NCBI RefSeq assembly: GCF_008801475.1
Contig: NZ_VZPP01000001.1
Span: 529,578 to 593,577 of the forward strand
Direction of reading: 5' to 3'
DNA length: 64,000 nucleotides
DNA from: Pseudomonas moorei
GTDB lineage: Bacteria > Pseudomonadota > Gammaproteobacteria > Pseudomonadales > Pseudomonadaceae
A program made the position numbers and the translations under genes. Shown here piece after piece: positions 8,951-17,235 of the stretch. Position 1 is the stretch's first letter. Each line of letters opens with the position of its first letter. Under the pieces are notes generated by a model. It did not search any database. It was not told the origin of the DNA and saw only the letters and a program-made list of their open reading frames with translations.

Positions 8951-9751
8951 ATGAAACTGACACACGAGACGGTCATCGAGCTGGCCCTGCATCTGGAAAG
9001 AGCTGAGTTGACAGGTGTGGCCGTGACCAAAATAACTGACAAATTCCCTGATATGGACTGGGAGGACGCGTATGCCATTCAAGACACGATTCGCCGCCAC
9101 AAAGAGCAGCGAGGTGTGCGCATCGTCGGGCTAAAGATGGGGTTGACCTCGTTCGCAAAAATGAAACAGATGGGCGTCAGTGAACCGGTCTACGGCTTTC
9201 TGACGGACTACGGTTCGTGCATGGATGGCTCGGCTATCGATGTCGATCATTTGATCCACCCCAAGATCGAGGCGGAAATTGCCTTTGTCCTCAAGCACCC
9301 ATTGAAGGGCCCAGGCTGTCATGTGGGCGATGTGCTGGCCGCCACCGACTTCATTATTCCCGCCGTGGAAGTGATCGACTCGCGGTACGAAAACTTTCGC
9401 TTCGACCTCAAGAGTGTGATCGCCGATAACACCTCGGCGGCGCGCTTTGTTGTGGGCGGCAACGCCCTCGACCCCAAAGGGATCGACCTCAAATGCCTCG
9501 GCGTGGTGCTGGAAAAAAACGGCGAGGTGGTGGCAACCGCCGCAGGCGCGGCGGTGCTGGGGCATCCGGCGCAAAGCGTGGCCATGTTGGCCAACATGCT
9601 GGGCGCGCGGGGCCGTGAGCTGCCCGCGGGCACTTTCATCATGACTGGAGGCATGACCGAAGCGATCGCCGTTCAGGCGGGCGATCAGATCAATGTGCGG
9701 TATCAACATCTGGGCAGCGTTTCGATGCGCTTTCAGTCCAGCCTTCTGTGA
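8951..9751 (+). CDS. dmpH: 4-oxalocrotonate decarboxylase
   Basis: 266 residues, same fold as the preceding hydratase and clearly a duplication of it (IADNTSAARFVVGG against VADNASAGAFVLGS). The length, the N-terminal ELALHLERAELTGVAVTKITDKFPDMDWEDAYAIQ and the EAEIAFVLKHPLKGPG metal motif match DmpH/XylI decarboxylases. These remove CO2 from 2-oxohex-3-enedioate to give 2-hydroxypentadienoate, which is handed to the hydratase. A GAGGGGATCCC ribosome region precedes the start. Confidence 0.88.
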   Translation: MKLTHETVIELALHLERAELTGVAVTKITDKFPDMDWEDAYAIQDTIRRHKEQRGVRIVGLKMGLTSFAKMKQMGVSEPVYGFLTDYGSCMDGSAIDVDHLIHPKIEAEIAFVLKHPLKGPGCHVGDVLAATDFIIPAVEVIDSRYENFRFDLKSVIADNTSAARFVVGGNALDPKGIDLKCLGVVLEKNGEVVATAAGAAVLGHPAQSVAMLANMLGARGRELPAGTFIMTGGMTEAIAVQAGDQINVRYQHLGSVSMRFQSSLL

Positions 9752-9761
9752 GAACAGTCCC

Positions 9762-9953
9762 ATGCCAATCATGCAGGTATTTCTGGTCGAAGGCCGCAGC
9801 GAGGAACAGAAGGCTCGATTGATAGCCGCACTGACCGACGCGGCCGTGAGCTCGCTGCAGGCGCCCATCGAATCGGTGCGCGTCATCATCAACGAAATGC
9901 CGAAGACAGATTTCGGTATTGCTGGCAAAACCGCCAAGGCGCTCGGGCGTTAG
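9762..9953 (+). CDS. dmpI: 4-oxalocrotonate tautomerase
   Basis: 63-residue protein starting Met-Pro-Ile, where Pro1 after Met removal is the catalytic base of 4-oxalocrotonate tautomerases. It has the usual [19 protein letters not shown]-terminal pattern. It isomerises 2-hydroxymuconate to its keto form ahead of the decarboxylase. The length matches classic 62-residue 4-OT enzymes, which assemble as hexamers. It lies 10 bases after the decarboxylase gene. Confidence 0.9.
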   Translation: MPIMQVFLVEGRSEEQKARLIAALTDAAVSSLQAPIESVRVIINEMPKTDFGIAGKTAKALGR

Positions 9954-9969
9954 GTGCGAGGAAACCGTT

Positions 9970-10908
9970 ATGAATACAAACAAGAAGAAAGTCGCGATTT
10001 TGGGTTCGGGCAATATCGGCACGGACTTGATGATCAAGATACTGCGCCAGAGTCAGCACTTGCAGATTTCGGTGCTAGTGGGCATCGATGCAGCTTCGGA
10101 CGGCCTGGCGCGAGCCAGAAAAATGGGGGTGGCGGTGTCCCACGAAGGCGTCGAAGGCTTGATCGGCATGCCTGAGTTCGCCGACATCGAATTTGTCTTC
10201 GATGCCACCTCTGCCAGTGCCCATCTGGACAATGAAACCTTGCTGCGTCGACATAAACCCGACATCCGGATCATCGATCTGACACCGGCGGCGATCGGTC
10301 CGCTCTGCGTTCCGGTGGTGAATCTGGAACAGAACCTCAGCGCCACCAACGTCAATATGGTGACCTGCGGCGGCCAGGCGACCATTCCCATGGTGGCAGC
10401 CGTGTCTAGGGTAGCCGAGGTTCATTACGCGGAAATCGTGGCCTCGATCAGCAGCAAATCGGCTGGGCCCGGTACCCGTGCCAATATCGATGAGTTCACC
10501 GAAACCACCTCCAGGGCCATCGAAAAAGTCGGTGGCGCAGCCAAGGGCAAGGCCATCATTGTGCTCAATCCGGCCGAGCCGCCGTTGATCATGCGCGACA
10601 CCGTCTACGTGTTGTCCGCGATGGCCAATGAGGACGAGGTCAGGAGATCCGTGGAGGAGATGGTCCGTGCCGTCAACGACTATGTTCCGGGTTATCGGCT
10701 CAAGCAGCGTGTGCAGTTCGAGCAGATTCCAGTCGACGCACCCGTGAACATCCCTGGGCATGGACGTTTCAGCGGGCTGAAAACGTCGATCTTTCTCGAA
10801 GTCGAGGGTGCCGCACATTACCTGCCGGCCTATGCGGGCAACCTCGACATCATGACTTGCGCCGCTTTGGCCACCGCAGAGCGCATCGCGCGTTCGATGG
10901 TTAACTAA
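9970..10908 (+). CDS. dmpF: Acetaldehyde dehydrogenase (acylating)
   Basis: 312 residues. The Rossmann motif [17 protein letters not shown], the catalytic Cys in [14 protein letters not shown] and the [22 protein letters not shown] stretch are diagnostic of DmpF/BphJ enzymes. It converts acetaldehyde, NAD and CoA to acetyl-CoA and works as a channeling complex with the aldolase encoded next. The start at 9970 has CGAGGAAACCGTT ahead of it. Confidence 0.93.
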   Translation: MNTNKKKVAILGSGNIGTDLMIKILRQSQHLQISVLVGIDAASDGLARARKMGVAVSHEGVEGLIGMPEFADIEFVFDATSASAHLDNETLLRRHKPDIRIIDLTPAAIGPLCVPVVNLEQNLSATNVNMVTCGGQATIPMVAAVSRVAEVHYAEIVASISSKSAGPGTRANIDEFTETTSRAIEKVGGAAKGKAIIVLNPAEPPLIMRDTVYVLSAMANEDEVRRSVEEMVRAVNDYVPGYRLKQRVQFEQIPVDAPVNIPGHGRFSGLKTSIFLEVEGAAHYLPAYAGNLDIMTCAALATAERIARSMVN

Positions 10909-10919
10909 AGGAACACACC

Positions 10920-11957
10920 ATGACGTTCAATCCCGGAAAAAAACTCTACATTTCTGACGTTACGTTGCGTGACGGCAGCCATGCGATTCGTCATCAGTAC
11001 TCCATCGACAACGTCCAGACCATTGCCCGTGCACTGGACAAGGCACGTGTGGACAGCATCGAAGTGGCGCATGGCGATGGCCTGCAGGGCTCCAGTTTCA
11101 ACTACGGCTTTGGCGCGCACACCGACCTTGAGTGGATCGAAGCGGTCAGCGATGTGATTTCTCACGCGAAGGTCGCCACGCTGCTGTTGCCCGGCATCGG
11201 CACCGTTCACGACCTCAAGGCAGCGTACAACGCCGGCGCACGAATTGTCAGGGTCGCCACCCATTGCACCGAAGCGGACGTTTCGCGCCAACACATCGAA
11301 TATGCGCGCGAACTGGGAATGGACACCGTAGGTTTTCTGATGATGAGCCACCTGACCAGCCCGCAGAATCTCGCGACCCAGGCCAAGATCATGGAGACCT
11401 ATGGTGCCACCTGTATCTATGTGGTGGACTCCGGTGGCGCGATGAGCATGCAGGACATTCGCGAGCGGTTCCGCGCGCTCAAGGAAGTGCTCGACCCTAC
11501 GACACACACCGGCATGCACGCTCACCATAATTTGTCGCTAGGCGTAGCCAACTCGATCGTCGCCGTGGAGGAGGGCTGCGACCGCATCGACGCTAGCCTC
11601 GCAGGCATGGGCGCCGGCGCTGGAAACGCGCCGCTGGAGGTCTTTATCGCCGCCGCCGATAGGATGGGTTGGCATCATGGCACCGACCTCTACACCCTGA
11701 TGGACGCCGCCGATGACATCGTCCGTCCGCTGCAGGACCGGCCGGTGCGCGTCGATCGCGAAACCCTGGCGCTGGGGTATGCCGGCGTCTATTCGAGCTT
11801 CCTGCGCCATGCTGAAGTCGCCGCCAGGCGATATGGTCTCAAGACTGTGGACATTCTGGTGGAGCTCGGCCAGCGGCGCATGGTGGGTGGCCAGGAAGAC
11901 ATGATTGTCGATGTGGCGCTGGACTTGCTCAATTGTCCGAAGATCTACCCGACCTGA
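10920..11957 (+). CDS. dmpG: 4-hydroxy-2-oxovalerate aldolase
   Basis: 345-residue HMGL-type TIM barrel with the N-terminal [14 protein letters not shown] motif and the metal-binding [15 protein letters not shown]. It cleaves 4-hydroxy-2-oxovalerate to pyruvate and acetaldehyde. The acetaldehyde passes to the preceding DmpF-like dehydrogenase. It closes the meta-cleavage operon that starts at 5108. Confidence 0.93.
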   Translation: MTFNPGKKLYISDVTLRDGSHAIRHQYSIDNVQTIARALDKARVDSIEVAHGDGLQGSSFNYGFGAHTDLEWIEAVSDVISHAKVATLLLPGIGTVHDLKAAYNAGARIVRVATHCTEADVSRQHIEYARELGMDTVGFLMMSHLTSPQNLATQAKIMETYGATCIYVVDSGGAMSMQDIRERFRALKEVLDPTTHTGMHAHHNLSLGVANSIVAVEEGCDRIDASLAGMGAGAGNAPLEVFIAAADRMGWHHGTDLYTLMDAADDIVRPLQDRPVRVDRETLALGYAGVYSSFLRHAEVAARRYGLKTVDILVELGQRRMVGGQEDMIVDVALDLLNCPKIYPT

Positions 11958-11969
11958 ACCCCGGGCTTG

Positions 11970-12003
11970 ATTGGTGCACTGGCGCAACAGGCTTTGGTGA
12001 TTT
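11970..12003 (+). promoter_or_regulatory. Copy A of a 34-base element shared with 14638
   Basis: A 34-base segment matching the copy at 14638-14671 at 28 positions. Conserved blocks are ATTGGTGCA, GCAACAG, CTTT and GTGATTT. It contains a TTG-N11-CAA dyad. It lies about 75 bases before the NTF2-like gene at 12079 and just after the meta-cleavage operon, so it is probably a promoter or operator of the next transcription unit. Confidence 0.5.
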
Positions 12004-12078
12004 TGCTGTATTGCGGTATCAGGGCGCGGAAAATAAAGTCGGGTGAAAGAAAACAACAACAAAAACGAGGATTGCTGG

Positions 12079-12471
12079 ATGAATTACGCAATGAAAGCGA
12101 TGTTTGACTGTGTCGACAGCAAAAACATCGAAGGCTTCCTGAGCTACCTGGCGGATGACGTCGAATTCCGCTTTGGCAACGCACCGAAACTGGTGGGCAA
12201 GGTGGCGATCAAGGACGGTGTGGGCGCCTTTTACTCGCAGATCCAGGGCCTTGAGCATGTCATGACCGGCGTGTGGGAACTCGATCACGTGACTATTATC
12301 GAGTTCGACAGCTACTACACCAAACACACGGGCGTCACCGTTGGCGTGCCGTGTTGTGTTGTCCTGCGTTTCAATGCCGATCGACTGATCAACGATTACC
12401 GGATCAACATCGACCTGTCCCCGGTGTTCGCTAGTGTGCCCGACAGTCATCTGATCCGCGCCACCGCCTGA
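12079..12471 (+). CDS. NTF2-like (SnoaL-type) small protein
   Basis: About 130 residues with the NTF2-like fold pattern: MKAMFDCVDSKNIEGFLSYLADDVEFRFGNAPKLVGKVAIKDGVGAFYSQIQGLEHVMTG. Such proteins are cyclases, isomerases, hydratases or decarboxylase-like helpers in catabolic clusters. The start at 12079 has GAGG 8 bases ahead; an upstream in-frame GTG at 12043 lacks a better ribosome site. No catalytic residues can be assigned, so the role is open. Confidence 0.7.
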   Translation: MNYAMKAMFDCVDSKNIEGFLSYLADDVEFRFGNAPKLVGKVAIKDGVGAFYSQIQGLEHVMTGVWELDHVTIIEFDSYYTKHTGVTVGVPCCVVLRFNADRLINDYRINIDLSPVFASVPDSHLIRATA

Positions 12472-12568
12472 CCTTCGTTCCAGGTTCCCCTGCCAGTGAC
12501 CTGCCAGCTGCCTCTCTCGAGGCCGGCAGGTCGCCGGCGTTCTGGAAAGACGTGATCAAGGCACCGTG

Positions 12569-13477
12569 ATGAAAGATCTGAATTTGCTGTACATCTTCGA
12601 AGCGCTTTGGCGGGATCATTCGACGTCAATCGCAGCGCAGAACCTGGGCGTCACTCAGTCGGCCGTCAGCAGTAGTCTCAAGCGCCTGCGCCAGACCTAC
12701 AGCGACCGGTTGTTTACGCTGGTCGGCCGGCGGATGGAACCTACACCTTTTTGCGCTCAAATCGCGCCGCGCCTGTTGCAGTCACTAGCCCTGATCCGGG
12801 CTGCGGAAAGCCAGATGCTCGAGTTCGATCCGGGACTTTGCCGCAAGTCGTTTACCGTTAGAATGCTCGATGTGGGGGAAGTGGTGTGCCTACCGCCGAT
12901 TCTGAAAAAGCTGGCCGCCGATGCCCCCCTGGCGCGCATGAACACCGTCGGAGGCGGCGTGGAGGAAACCCTCAACGGCTTGGCCACCGGCAGGATCGAT
13001 CTGGCAATGGGCTTCATGCCGACTTTGCAAACCGACATACATCGATTGCCGGTGTTTTCCCAGCACTACGTGTGTGCCATGCGCCGCGACCATCCCTTGG
13101 CCAACAAGGTAATGTCCCTGGACGAGTTCATCGCTTGCGACCATCTACTGGTGGAGGCGGGCGGTACCGGCCATCAGGCGCTGGAGCGTGCCTTGATCGA
13201 TGCGGGGGGCGCGGACTGCGTCAAGATGCGCGTGCCTCATCATCTGTCCAGTCCGCACCTACTGCTGGACAGTGACCTAATCTGGACGCTGCCATGTGCG
13301 CTCGGCAAGACGCTGGCGCGCTTTTACCCGTTGGCTATCCAGCCCTTGCCGCTGCAGATTCCTTCGTTCGAGATTGATCTGTACTGGCACGATCGCTTTC
13401 ATCGAGACCCACAGAATAAATGGCTGCGCGAAATGATGGGCCGGGTTTTGAAGAGTCAGCAGGCGCAGTGGCAATAA
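12569..13477 (+). CDS. LysR-family regulator, NahR/LinR-like
   Basis: About 302 residues with an N-terminal HTH (STSIAAQNLGVTQSAVSSSLKRLRQ), effector domain and the NahR-like C-terminal DLYWHDRFHRDPQNKWLREMM. It is a close paralogue of the frameshifted gene at 31234-32134, sharing the MKDLNLL..FEALWRDHS start. The ATG at 12569 is preferred over the GTG at 12566. It lies downstream of the NTF2-like gene and ends 2 bases from the convergent LysR gene at 13479. It may control the 34-base elements on either side, which is inference. Confidence 0.85.
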   Translation: MKDLNLLYIFEALWRDHSTSIAAQNLGVTQSAVSSSLKRLRQTYSDRLFTLVGRRMEPTPFCAQIAPRLLQSLALIRAAESQMLEFDPGLCRKSFTVRMLDVGEVVCLPPILKKLAADAPLARMNTVGGGVEETLNGLATGRIDLAMGFMPTLQTDIHRLPVFSQHYVCAMRRDHPLANKVMSLDEFIACDHLLVEAGGTGHQALERALIDAGGADCVKMRVPHHLSSPHLLLDSDLIWTLPCALGKTLARFYPLAIQPLPLQIPSFEIDLYWHDRFHRDPQNKWLREMMGRVLKSQQAQWQ

Positions 13478-13478
13478 C

Positions 13479-14417
13479 TCAATCGGACGCTTTGCCGCTC
13501 AGCGTGCCATCGAGTATGAGCTGCGGCAGATGTAGGCTCAGGTAGTCGATCACACTGCGCACCGAGGGCAACATGCCCTTGGGTTTCGGATACAGCAGAT
13601 GAATCAGGTGGGGCGGTCCGGCCCACGAGGGCATCACCACCTCAAGCGCACCGCTGCGCACCCACCCTACGACGATCGGCTCCGGCAACATCGCAATGCC
13701 TAGGCCATTGAGCGCGGCGTCCAGCTGCATGCTCAAATCGTCGGAAATCAGGCAGGGCAGATGGGGCATCAGTCGTTCTTCGTGAACGCCGTTGTGCAGC
13801 AGCCAGCGGCCGAAACCATCGTGCATGTCCGCTGGCAGGCACAGGGTCGGCAGGCCCGATAAGGCCTTGAGGGTGTCGGGGCGGCCCACGCGATCGAGCA
13901 GCGTCGGGCTTGCGACCATTAATCGCCTGGCGCTGCCCAGGGTTTTCGCCACCAGCCCGGCGGTTTCGTCGATATGGGTGCGGGCACGCAGAGCGATATC
14001 GAGTCGCTCCTCATACAAATCGACCTCGCGGTCTACCGCGCTCAGCTCCAAGCGAACCTTTGGGTACTTCGCCATGTAGCTGGGCAGGAGCGGTGACACG
14101 TAGGTCTTGGCCATGACCTGAGGGCAACTCAAGCGCACCAGACCTACGGGTTCACGGCGCATGTGCTCGACGCTCTCATAGGCGGTCTGCGCGCCCTCGA
14201 CCACAGCCTGGCTCAGTGCAAAGAAATGTTGGCCGGCTTCCGTCAGCGACACCTGGCGCGTGGTGCGGTGCAACAGGCGCGCACCAATGCGTTTCTCCAG
14301 AAGGGCAATGTGCCGGCTGAGCAGGGTTTTCTCGATGCCCGTGGCCCTGGCCGCGGGTGAAAACCCTCCATGCCTGACGACAAGGACGAAGTAGTGCAGA
14401 TCGTTCAGGTCATTCAT
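13479..14417 (-). CDS. LysR-family regulator
   Basis: 312 residues from the start at 14417, which has a GGGGGGA ribosome site; the longer frame to 14639 crosses a REP element and is not real. The HTH is LHYFVLVVRHGGFSPAARATGIEKTLLSRHIALLEKRIGARLLHRTTR, a type common in regulators of quinone/oxidoreductase genes and different from the NahR-like regulators nearby. Its C-terminus (MPSWAGPPHLIHLLYPKPKGMLPSVRSVIDYL) fits that group. The target is unknown. It is divergent, across 434 bases, from the SDR operon at 14852. Confidence 0.85.
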   Translation of the reverse strand: MNDLNDLHYFVLVVRHGGFSPAARATGIEKTLLSRHIALLEKRIGARLLHRTTRQVSLTEAGQHFFALSQAVVEGAQTAYESVEHMRREPVGLVRLSCPQVMAKTYVSPLLPSYMAKYPKVRLELSAVDREVDLYEERLDIALRARTHIDETAGLVAKTLGSARRLMVASPTLLDRVGRPDTLKALSGLPTLCLPADMHDGFGRWLLHNGVHEERLMPHLPCLISDDLSMQLDAALNGLGIAMLPEPIVVGWVRSGALEVVMPSWAGPPHLIHLLYPKPKGMLPSVRSVIDYLSLHLPQLILDGTLSGKASD

Positions 14418-14452
14418 GCAACGTCCCCCCTTTTTCGGAACCAATAGCAACC

Positions 14453-14556
14453 CTGTAGGAGCGAGCACGCTCACGATGGACGTCAACGATAACGCGTGCC
14501 CGCAGGATGAACGCGGCGCCCTTGAGTTCCTCGCGAGCATGCTCGCTCCGACAGGG
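14453..14556. repeat. Inverted REP pair (BIME-like)
   Basis: CTGTAGGAGCGAGCACGCTC at 14453 is faced by CCTCGCGAGCATGCTCGCTC near 14530. These are the typical Pseudomonas REP sequences in opposite orientation, forming two hairpins and a longer cruciform. Confidence 0.85.
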
Positions 14557-14637
14557 ATCACCGTGCTCACGATGATCGTGTTCGCGCCGCATTGGAGCAT
14601 GGACCCCTTCGGCAGTGGAAGGGTTTTGCGGCATTTC

Positions 14638-14671
14638 ATTGGTGCATTAAAGCAACAGTCTTTAGTGATTT
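14638..14671 (+). promoter_or_regulatory. Copy B of a 34-base element shared with 11970
   Basis: Matches the copy at 11970-12003 at 28 of 34 positions, whereas the surrounding sequence does not match. It lies 181 bases before the SDR gene at 14852 with no gene between. It is probably a binding site for a regulator shared with the NTF2-like gene. Confidence 0.5.
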
Positions 14672-14851
14672 ATTCATCTAGTCAGTGACCGGTCGCCTAC
14701 CTAAAGTTGAACCACTGACCAGCCCCCGATGTTGGGCAGCAGCATCACCGAAGGCAGTCATGGTTGTTGGCCAGATTCAGTGCAAGGGCTTAATGCGGCA
14801 CTTGGCCAGGAACGAGATGAATAACAAAAAAGTCGCCAATGGAAGCTAGCT

Positions 14852-15616
14852 ATGAGTGATTTGAACCAACGCAATATCATTGTCACTGGCGCATCCGGTG
14901 GCATCGGCAAAGCTTCGGTCATTGCGTTTGCCGAGGCCGGCGCCCGGGTCATCATGCTGGACCGCGATACCGCCGGTTTGAACGATATCGTTGAAGTGGT
15001 GCAGTCCTGCGGCGGTGCCGTCCATGCCATACCTTGCGATATCACCGACGAAGCCGCGGTCAAAGACGCCGTCGACGAGGTGATCAGCCGCTTCGGTGTG
15101 CTGCACGGCGCTTTCAACAATGCTGGCATCGAACAGAGCCACCTGCCGCTGCATGAAATCTCCGCCGAAGCCTGGGACCGCATCATCAAGGTCGACCTGA
15201 CCGGCGTCTTCTACTGCATGAAGCATCAGATCCGAGCCATGCTCGCCTCCGGCGGCGGCTCTATCGTCAACACGGCATCAGCCCTGGGTGCGGTGGCCAT
15301 CGCCGCCGCCTCCGACTACATCGCGGCCAAGCATGGCGTACTCGGCCTGACCAAAGCCGCCGCCGTTGATTACGGCCCGCAGCGAATCCGCGTGAATGCC
15401 GTCCTTCCCGGAATCATCGAGACCCCGATGATTCTGCGCCTGAGCCAGGAAGACAACTTTGCCAATCAGTTCCAGGCATTGCGCGAGCGCCACCCGATAG
15501 GTCGCTTCGGCAAGCCCGAGGAAATCGCCGCCGCTGCGTTGTGGCTGCTGTCAGACAAATCCAGTTTCGTGACCGGGACATCCTTGTCCGTGGATGGCGG
15601 CTACCTCGCCATCTGA
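14852..15616 (+). CDS. SDR-family oxidoreductase
   Basis: 254-residue short-chain dehydrogenase with cofactor motif TGASGGIG (13-20), NNAG (89-92), catalytic Ser143, Tyr156 and Lys160 (SDYIAAKHG), and the C-terminal GTSLSVDGGY. The acidic residue after strand 2 (LDRD) favours NAD. It is likely to oxidise or reduce a hydroxyl/keto intermediate of the degraded compound. It is followed by the AtaL-like gene and another SDR in the same direction. Confidence 0.88.
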   Translation: MSDLNQRNIIVTGASGGIGKASVIAFAEAGARVIMLDRDTAGLNDIVEVVQSCGGAVHAIPCDITDEAAVKDAVDEVISRFGVLHGAFNNAGIEQSHLPLHEISAEAWDRIIKVDLTGVFYCMKHQIRAMLASGGGSIVNTASALGAVAIAAASDYIAAKHGVLGLTKAAAVDYGPQRIRVNAVLPGIIETPMILRLSQEDNFANQFQALRERHPIGRFGKPEEIAAAALWLLSDKSSFVTGTSLSVDGGYLAI

Positions 15617-15690
15617 AAACCGCTGTTGTGTGGTGTGCGGCCACTCATGAACGGGCGGCCGCGTCATTTGAAAATAAAAAGGTGAGCAAG

Positions 15691-16149
15691 ATGATCATTG
15701 TAAGTAAGCGTCTGGAAATCAATCCGGCCGGTGAAGTTGAGTTGACCCGAGCCCAGGTCTGGGAAGGTCTGGAAGAAAAGGCGCGCAATCCTATCGGTTA
15801 TGTCGGCCCGATCGAGCAATGCACGATCGTTGAAGAAGCCGAAGGCCGCAACCCATTCATTCGCGAAGTGGTGCTGCACGGTGAAACTCTGCAAGAGCTA
15901 ATCACGCTTTTCCCGCAAGAGCGTGTCGAGTTCGTGCGTATTTCCGGCGGCGCACGCGGCATCATCAAGAACATCATCGAAGAAGAGAACGGCACGCTGT
16001 TCCTGCGCTTTACCTTCACCTTTTCCCTGGAAGGCGTGAAGGCTGGCAGCCCGGAAGAAAAAGCCTTTGCCGAAGGCATGGAAATCTCTTACTGCGAAGC
16101 GGTAAACACCACGCTGGGCCGTATGCGCGCGAAAAAAAACGTCGCCTGA
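15691..16149 (+). CDS. AtaL-like (DUF1857) SRPBCC-fold protein
   Basis: 152 residues from the ATG at 15691 (AAAAAGGTGAGCAAG ahead). The pattern SKRLEINPAGEVELTRAQVWEGLEEKARNP ... QCTIVEE ... REVVLHGETLQELITLFPQERVEFVR matches the AtaL/DUF1857 family of START-like proteins, which have a deep hydrophobic pocket. No reaction is established. It sits between two SDR genes and may bind or cyclise a hydrophobic intermediate. Confidence 0.8.
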   Translation: MIIVSKRLEINPAGEVELTRAQVWEGLEEKARNPIGYVGPIEQCTIVEEAEGRNPFIREVVLHGETLQELITLFPQERVEFVRISGGARGIIKNIIEEENGTLFLRFTFTFSLEGVKAGSPEEKAFAEGMEISYCEAVNTTLGRMRAKKNVA

Positions 16150-16338
16150 CGGACGAGGGCAAGCGGTGCGGCGATGGCAAGGTCACGCAGGACCTCGGGT
16201 TTGATCTCAACCTGTTCTGGGTGAACGGAGAATGAGAACCCGACCTTGTCCATCGCTCGCTTTGCGCTCTGCCATCAACGGTTGATCGCAACGGAGGCGA
16301 CCGTGACACGTTGACTTCCCATCAAGCAGGAGAACGTC

Positions 16339-17103
16339 ATGAGTGATCGTCTGAAGGGTAAGGTTTGTATCATCACCGGCACCGGTGGTTCGATGGGACG
16401 AGCCGCAGCACTTATGTTCGCCCGCCAGGGCGCAAAAGTGGTCGGCTGCGATATCAACCGCGAGTCGGCTGAAGCGACGGTCGACGAAGTGCTGTCGTTC
16501 GGGGGGGAGATGGTGTCCCTGAGCGAATGTGACTTGACCGATACGCTGCAATGCAAGGAACTGGTTGAACTGGCCGTCTCGACCTATGGTCGTGTCGATG
16601 TCCTGTTCAATAACGCGGCCATGGCCTATTTCGGCTGGGTCGACGAGATTTCCGACTTCGATTGGCACCGTACAATCGACCAGGAGCTGAATCTGGTTTT
16701 CCACCTGGTACGAGCCGCCTGGCCTGAGCTGATCAAGACGCCGGGCTCGTCCATCATCAACACTGCATCGGTGTCCGCCTGGTCGACCTATCGCATGTTG
16801 CCCGGCATCGCGCATTCCGCAGCCAAAGGCGCCGTGCTGTCGATGACCCGACAACTGGCGATGGAAGGCCGTACCTATGGATTGCGTGCCAACAGCATTT
16901 CACCCGGCTTGATCGAATCCAAGCAAACGCTTCCGCTGCTGGAAGATCCGGAGTGGGTCGATGTGATGGTCGGCAAGATCATGTTGGGTCGTATCGGCAA
17001 GCCCGAGGAAGTGGCCGCAACTGCGCTGTTTCTGGCCTCGGAGGAAAGTTCGTTCATCACCGGCACGGATATAAAAATCGACGGCGGAACTACCGCGTGG
17101 TGA
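16339..17103 (+). CDS. SDR-family protein with His in place of catalytic Tyr
   Basis: 254 residues with the SDR fold: TGTGGSMG (13-20), DIN at the end of strand 2, NNAA (91-94), INTAS with Ser144, C-terminal FITGTDIKIDGGT. The Y-x3-K active site reads H-S-A-A-K, with His159 (CAT, 16813-16815) and Lys163. The proton-donating Tyr is therefore missing, while the rest of the fold looks intact. AAGCAGGAGAACGTC gives a strong ribosome site. Confidence 0.85.
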   Translation: MSDRLKGKVCIITGTGGSMGRAAALMFARQGAKVVGCDINRESAEATVDEVLSFGGEMVSLSECDLTDTLQCKELVELAVSTYGRVDVLFNNAAMAYFGWVDEISDFDWHRTIDQELNLVFHLVRAAWPELIKTPGSSIINTASVSAWSTYRMLPGIAHSAAKGAVLSMTRQLAMEGRTYGLRANSISPGLIESKQTLPLLEDPEWVDVMVGKIMLGRIGKPEEVAATALFLASEESSFITGTDIKIDGGTTAW

Positions 17104-17235
17104 AACACGCAATGTGCTAAGTCGCTAACTTCAAGGGATTGTAAATCACTAAAAATATCGCTGTCTTTATGGCCAGCGAGCGTCACGGCTTCTTCAAAAC
17201 CAAGCACTAATAATAACTAAGTTGGTGAAGAGAAA

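Larger units (their letters stand above)
14418..14851. other. 434-base intergenic region with REP pair and promoter element
   Basis: Between the LysR gene and the SDR operon. It holds an inverted REP pair (14453-14556), the 34-base element at 14638-14671, and about 180 further bases with no recognisable gene before the SDR start at 14852. Confidence 0.7.

Noticed and set aside
11970..11990. TTGGTGCA...GCAACA considered as a sigma54 promoter
   Set aside because: The spacing between the GG and GC elements is one base short and the -24 box lacks TGGCAC, so it is treated as an operator-like repeat instead.
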